Source of the DNA: Brachypterus glaber
Lineage: Eukaryota; Arthropoda; Insecta; Coleoptera; Kateretidae
Direction of reading: 5' to 3'
DNA: 64,000 nt
Assembly (NCBI GenBank): GCA_958510825.1
Contig: OY294046.1
Coordinates: forward strand, 4,154,001-4,218,000
The translations under genes were made by a program, and so were the position numbers. Shown here piece by piece: positions 59,679 through 64,000 of this stretch; position 1 is the stretch's first letter, and each line of letters begins with the position of its first letter. Under the pieces are notes generated by a model, which did not search any database, was not told where the DNA came from, and saw only the letters and a program-made list of their open reading frames with translations.

Positions 59679-60590
59679 CTAAAATAAATAGTTATTTTCT
59701 TAACTAGTGTATTAAGTGGATAAAATCACTTAATACACGAGTTGAGAATTTAATTTTATCCAACACCTTTTATTTTTAAATAAAAATCTATAATTTTGCG
59801 AAAAATTATGTCAAAAATATTAAGATTAAGTTTTCTTAATACTAAAATAATAGGTAGCCATGGCCTAAATATGCCTATTAAAAATAAACAATTGCTAGTT
59901 ATACATTTCTTACAAACGTCAAAATGGACGCGGTGATGACAGAATTTTTAATAAAAACAGTATTTTATTCAAAAACTAAGGAATTATTTGAAGTTTTCTT
60001 TAATTTTTATGGTTTAGTTAACGTGCTTCTATTTATAGAATAGTTATAATACTTAATTAATAGGGTATGCAACTAATTTTGGGTAAGATCAAAAGCTGTA
60101 CGTAAAAGAGTGGGTAAAAAATTTTTTAGTCACTAGTGGAAAAAACTCACTTTTGACATTTAAAATAGTGCTTAAAACAAGTGTTTCTGTGGAGGTGTTG
60201 GATAAAGTGAAATTTTCGCTAGAAATTATATTTAAAAATTGAAAATATAACTACACAGGGTTATTCATAAATAAATAAATTTCTTTTAAGGGTGATTCTA
60301 CATAAAACATTAAAAAAATTATGAAAACATATGACAAAATACTGTTACTAACAAAAGCATACTAAAAGAAAATAAAAAAAACTGTCAAAATTAAAAAAAA
60401 AAACAATTTTTTTTAAGTTTTCTTTTTTCGGAAAACAAAAAACAAAAAAAAATAGTTTTTCTAAACCCACCCATATTTTTACCAAAAAAAAATCCCAGTC
60501 GAAAATTGAAGTCTTTAACTTAAAACATTCTCAAGTTATAGTGGTCAAAAATGTCCCGAGAGACACATTTTTTTACGGAAATCATGTTTT
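59679..60590. other. Intron stretch, no gene
   Basis: AT-rich; a palindrome-like CACTTAATACAC / GTGTATTAAGTG pair near 59705-59735 and an A/T-rich tract near 60380-60470. Confidence 0.4.
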
Positions 60591-60759
60591 TTATCTTTAG
60601 CAATATATCTGGTTCGGAAGTTACTGTTAAAAAATTGTCAATACTGCATGTAGCCTCCAGAAGAATATTATACAATCCGTTTTCATTCAATAAAACAAGA
60701 AATGTATTTTATATTTTTAGTATATTAAATAATTATAAAATTATAAAAAAAAGTTAAAC
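60590..60759 (-). pseudogene. CFAP157 3' fragment, second partial repeat
   Basis: Matches the LYNILLEATCSIDN to VTSEPD region of the gene and its own 3' flank (AAAACAAGAAATGTATTTTA), but the coding tail is missing. Lies at the left edge of the tandem duplication. Confidence 0.75.
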
Positions 60760-61440
60760 TTATTGTGCATCTGAATTTTCCGCATCAGGAACAGGCGACG
60801 ATTCTGTAGTAGTTTCAGTTGGCACTTCTGGAGACTTCTCAGGAGATGTTTCAGGGCTGTCAGCAGGACTTTCAGCAGAGCTTTCAGCTACAGCTTCAGC
60901 AACGGGCTCTTCAGTCGGCATTTCTTCTTCTATAGGTTGATCCTGCTCAGACTCTTCATTTGATTCAGTTTCGTGGAGACTTTCGTCATCGTCAAAGAAC
61001 ACTTTACTTAGAATTTCTTCTTGACCATCTTCTTTTATAGCACTTACATGATCCTCTTGCATTTGCAGCGACAACAATGATAAATCTTCGCTAGATGGCG
61101 TTTTTGTTGATAAACTAATACGCAATTCTTCTAAACTAGCTCCGGTTTGAACGTCTACAGTCATCTTGGTTGGGTATTTAGATCGTATTTCTACCGGTTT
61201 TGGTATGAACCCGAGGTCGCCACGTGCGTAGATTGCAGATGTTGAGTTTATCGATTCAAGTGATGGTTGTCTCAATTGTCGATCTTGAACTCTACTTAGC
61301 AGTGTCAATAAATGATTTAGGAAGTCTTCATGTTTTGCTATCTTTAGCGATATATCTGGTTCCGAAGTTACTGTTATTGTCAATACTGCAAGTAGCCTCC
61401 AGAAGAATATTATACAAGCCGTTTTCTTCCAATAAAACAA
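60760..61440 (-). pseudogene. CFAP157 3' end, tandem duplicate (226 codons open)
   Basis: From VTSEPD to the stop it repeats the last ~200 residues of CFAP157 with only about four changes, followed by the same 3' flank. A 5-base loss before VTSEP puts the upstream part out of frame; the open frame therefore starts with 24 new residues (MFYWKKTACIIFFWRLLAVL TITV), by chance like a signal peptide. Period of the duplication 742 bases. Either a dead fragment or a new short gene; expression unknown. Confidence 0.7.
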
Positions 61441-61501
61441 GAAATTTATTTTATACTTTTAGTATATTAAATAATTATAAAATTATAAAAAAAAGTTAAA
61501 C

Positions 61502-63211
61502 TTATTGTGCATCTGAATTTTCCGTATCGGGAACAGGCGACGATTCTGTAGTAGTATCAGTTGGCACTTCTGGAGACTTCTCAGGAGATGTTTCAGGGCT
61601 GTCAGCAGGACTTTCAGCAGAGCTTTCAGCTACAGCTTCAGCAACGGGCTCTTCAGTCGGCATTTCTTCTTCTATAGGTTGATCCTGCTCAGACTCTTCA
61701 TTTGATTCAGTTTCGTGGAGACTTTCGTCATCGTCAAAGAACACTTTACTTAGAATTTCTTCTTGACCATCTTCTTTTATAGCACTTACATGATCCTCTT
61801 GCATTTGCAGCGACAACAATGATAAATCTTCGCTAGATGGCGTTTTTGTTGATAAACTAATACGCAATTCTTCTAAACTAGCTCCGGTTTGAACATCTAC
61901 AGTCATCTTGGTTGGGTATTTAGATCGTATTTCTACCGGTTTTGGTATGAACCCGAGGTCGCCCCGTGCGTAGATTGCAGATGTTGAGTTTATCGATTCA
62001 AGTGATGGTTGTCTCAATTGTCGATCTTGAACTCTACTTAGCAGGGTCAATAAATGATTTAGGAAGTCTTCATGTTTTGCTATCTTTAGCGATTTATCTG
62101 GTTCGGAAGTTACCGATAAAACATTGTCAATACTGCAAGTAGCTTCTAGAAGAATATTATACAAACGTTCATTCTCGTCTTTTAGATACAGGAGTTCAGT
62201 ATTTAGAGTGGACCTATCACAACGACTTTGGTGTAAATTCTGTTCGAGCATTTTATTTTTGTAATTTATACCAAGCACATTGGATTCGCATTCTTTTAAT
62301 TTTGTTCTTAATTCGGCCATTTCTTCATCTGTTTGTTGGAAATTGGCAAGTTTATTACTAAGTTCACAGTATTTTTCATTTAATTCATCTATTATTTTAA
62401 GTTGTACTTGCACTTTTTTGATCGCTATATTTTTTTCTTCCTCGTGCAGCTCAGATTCTTGCCTCAACGTTCTATTTCTTTCTTTCATAGCCGTATATTC
62501 GCCGTATAAATATTCGTGATTCTCCAACATAGCATCCAGTTCGTTGTTTACTGAGATATTTTCGCGTAACACCCTGTGCGTGGTTGCCGCCATACGCAAC
62601 TCGGTTGCTTCCTGGAAATCATCTGCTAGTTGAATTAGTCTGAGCTCCATATCGCGTTTTAGCTGATCTTTTCCTATAATAAACTTTTTCTCGATTTCGT
62701 AGATTTCTTCTTTGTGGCGGATTTCCTGTTCCTCGATAGCTAGTTCCTGTTTTTCAAACTTTTCCAATAATTCCACACGTTGTACTCTAAATTCCTCAAG
62801 GGAATTTAATTTTCCCTCTAATAATTTTATTTCGGATGTAAGTTGATCGTGCATTTCGGTATATTCGTCTTTCAAGTCTGTGATTTGTTTTTCATAATTT
62901 ATGGTGGAGTCACTTACGGTTTCGTTGAGGGCTACTACTCGTTCTTGTAACTCGGTTATTTCGTCGGTTTTTTCGGTTAAAGTCCGTTTCAGGTAAATAA
63001 TAATATCGTTTCTGTCCTCGTCCATTTGCTGCAAGTCGGTTGTAAGAGTTTCATTTTTTTCCTCGAGGTCTTGAGTTAAACTTCTTAATCTTGCCAACTT
63101 TCTGTTCAAATCGGTTATTTGTAACTCGTAAAATGCTTTATCGACATCGGTCAATGTATTCGGATCTTGGATTACTTCCTTTTTCTTTTTTTTGCCACCT
63201 TTTTTTACCAT
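61502..63211 (-). CDS. CFAP157: CFAP157, cilia- and flagella-associated protein, 569 aa
   Basis: Axonemal/basal-body coiled-coil protein needed in sperm flagella (family knowledge). Start at MVKKGGKKKKKEV, the Lys-rich opening typical of the family. Then DVDKAFYELQITDLNRKLAR, long heptad coils to about residue 390 including LEEFRVQRVELLEKF, a VTSEPD...EDFLNHLLTLLS segment, and the conserved YARGDLGFIPKPVEI motif. The last 110 residues are Glu/Ser/Pro-rich, longer than in vertebrates. One exon only. It lies upstream of the visible CUB-gene exons on the same strand, so may be nested in its intron. Confidence 0.85.
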   Translation of the reverse strand: MVKKGGKKKKKEVIQDPNTLTDVDKAFYELQITDLNRKLARLRSLTQDLEEKNETLTTDLQQMDEDRNDIIIYLKRTLTEKTDEITELQERVVALNETVSDSTINYEKQITDLKDEYTEMHDQLTSEIKLLEGKLNSLEEFRVQRVELLEKFEKQELAIEEQEIRHKEEIYEIEKKFIIGKDQLKRDMELRLIQLADDFQEATELRMAATTHRVLRENISVNNELDAMLENHEYLYGEYTAMKERNRTLRQESELHEEEKNIAIKKVQVQLKIIDELNEKYCELSNKLANFQQTDEEMAELRTKLKECESNVLGINYKNKMLEQNLHQSRCDRSTLNTELLYLKDENERLYNILLEATCSIDNVLSVTSEPDKSLKIAKHEDFLNHLLTLLSRVQDRQLRQPSLESINSTSAIYARGDLGFIPKPVEIRSKYPTKMTVDVQTGASLEELRISLSTKTPSSEDLSLLSLQMQEDHVSAIKEDGQEEILSKVFFDDDESLHETESNEESEQDQPIEEEMPTEEPVAEAVAESSAESPADSPETSPEKSPEVPTDTTTESSPVPDTENSDAQ

Positions 63212-63411
63212 TTTTGTTATAAACTTAAAACAGTTGTAAAAAAATAGTAAAACCTCGCTATACAACAATAGTAAAGGTAAACGTCGTATTTATGGAACAA
63301 GTCAACAATTAAGGTTGCTATAGAAACAAGTCATTGATTTTTAAAAAAGGGGAAAAGAAATAAATCGTGTGTTTTGCATTCTCCAAACTTTCAATATTTA
63401 CGCATAATTAT

Positions 63412-63906
63412 ATAATAGTATATTAAAGTACTAGTTTCATAACATAGTACTTTAGAAAACTCGCCGCAAGCGGCTCGTTTTCTAAACTTGTACTCGTGCG
63501 CTAAAAACGTGTTATGAAACGAGTGCTTTATACTATTTTTTCTATTTTGCTCTAAAATTTAAAAAAACTTACATTTAAATTGATGACTGATTTAGGGATT
63601 TTTGTTTAGTGTTGGCATTACAGTTTTCGCCAAGTTTAAAATTCTAAGAAAAAATTATATTTTGATATATTTTATAGTCATGTCTTTTTTTTACACTTCA
63701 AGTAACCAAGCTACAATTTTAACACGGCAAAAATAACCTAAACACAAAATTTTTTAGAAAATTATTGTTTAAGTGACATTGACATTTGCACGGAAAATGT
63801 CAAGCGACAAGGCTTTTGACTGTTGCCAACCCAAAAGATGGGCCTATAAGAACACGCGAAATGCGTGTGATTATAAGCTTATAAGAGTCGCAAAATAGAA
63901 AAATAT
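63412..63906. repeat. Repeat F, copy 2
   Basis: Same as 12708-13238 with the same orientation; the GC-rich patch CTCGCCGCAAGCGGCTCG is inverted relative to copy 1. Confidence 0.75.
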
Positions 63907-64000
63907 TAAAATAGTGTATAAATCTTTAAATATAAAAAAAATTGTATATTATAATAGTATATTTATTTTATTATTCCATCAATCTATTTTCTAATCATCG

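Noticed and set aside
62280..62519. 79-codon Ser/Cys-rich frame on + strand
   Set aside because: Antisense to the CFAP157 coiled coil; Ser/Cys bias comes from reversed Glu/Lys codons.

Overview
This is a 64 kb piece of an AT-rich arthropod nuclear genome, most probably an insect. The evidence is spliced animal genes (the MYST acetyltransferase KAT8/mof, a CUB-domain membrane protein and CFAP157), GT-AG introns, very many small inverted-repeat transposons, tRNA-derived SINEs and a complete Polinton/Maverick DNA transposon. No bacterial gene or operon was seen.

Layout. (1) 1-8002, + strand: the last five coding exons of KAT8/mof; its 5' part lies off the left edge. Its introns hold MITEs, an internally deleted Tc1/mariner copy and a hairpin-tipped repeat on each side of exon 3. 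(2) 8003-16302: no gene recognised; repeats, two large duplicated blocks and a 670-bp palindrome. (3) 16303-59678, - strand: the 3' six exons of one large gene for a CUB-domain, single-pass membrane protein with a long acidic/Ser-rich cytoplasmic tail. The six exons join in perfect phase to 650 codons. Its introns carry a satellite array of about 16 copies of a 187-bp unit born from a MITE (22261-25236), a broken duplicate of one of its own exons (26935-27486), large palindromes, and the Polinton. (4) 40126-59247: a 19,122-bp Polinton with inverted repeats and a 6-bp target duplication CCCATG on both sides, lying in the 24-kb intron between the first two visible CUB-gene exons. (5) 61502-63211, - strand: single-exon CFAP157, whose 3' end is repeated in tandem to its left, ending in partial copies.

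The Polinton carries a full virus-like gene set. On the - strand, in a tightly packed late-type cluster: a PLA2-domain virion protein, an adenain-type protease, a penton-like minor capsid protein, a small basic protein, a double-jelly-roll major capsid candidate, a 149-aa protein, a DUF8207-like protein, a fibre-like coiled-coil protein, a retroviral-type integrase with a chromodomain, and a 207-aa orphan. On the + strand: the packaging ATPase, a protein-primed family B DNA polymerase with added zinc fingers and an HNH module, and a left-end group of small early-type genes. Polymerase and PLA2 genes contain 54-57-nt introns. The protease has no start codon of its own, but its frame is entered exactly by a -1 slip at an A_AAA_AAC heptamer placed two codons before the PLA2-gene stop. 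A SINE inserted in the element shows it is not brand new, yet every large reading frame is open.

Limits: all homology calls are from recognition of motifs and reading of the sequence; no alignment or database search was run, and species was not determined.
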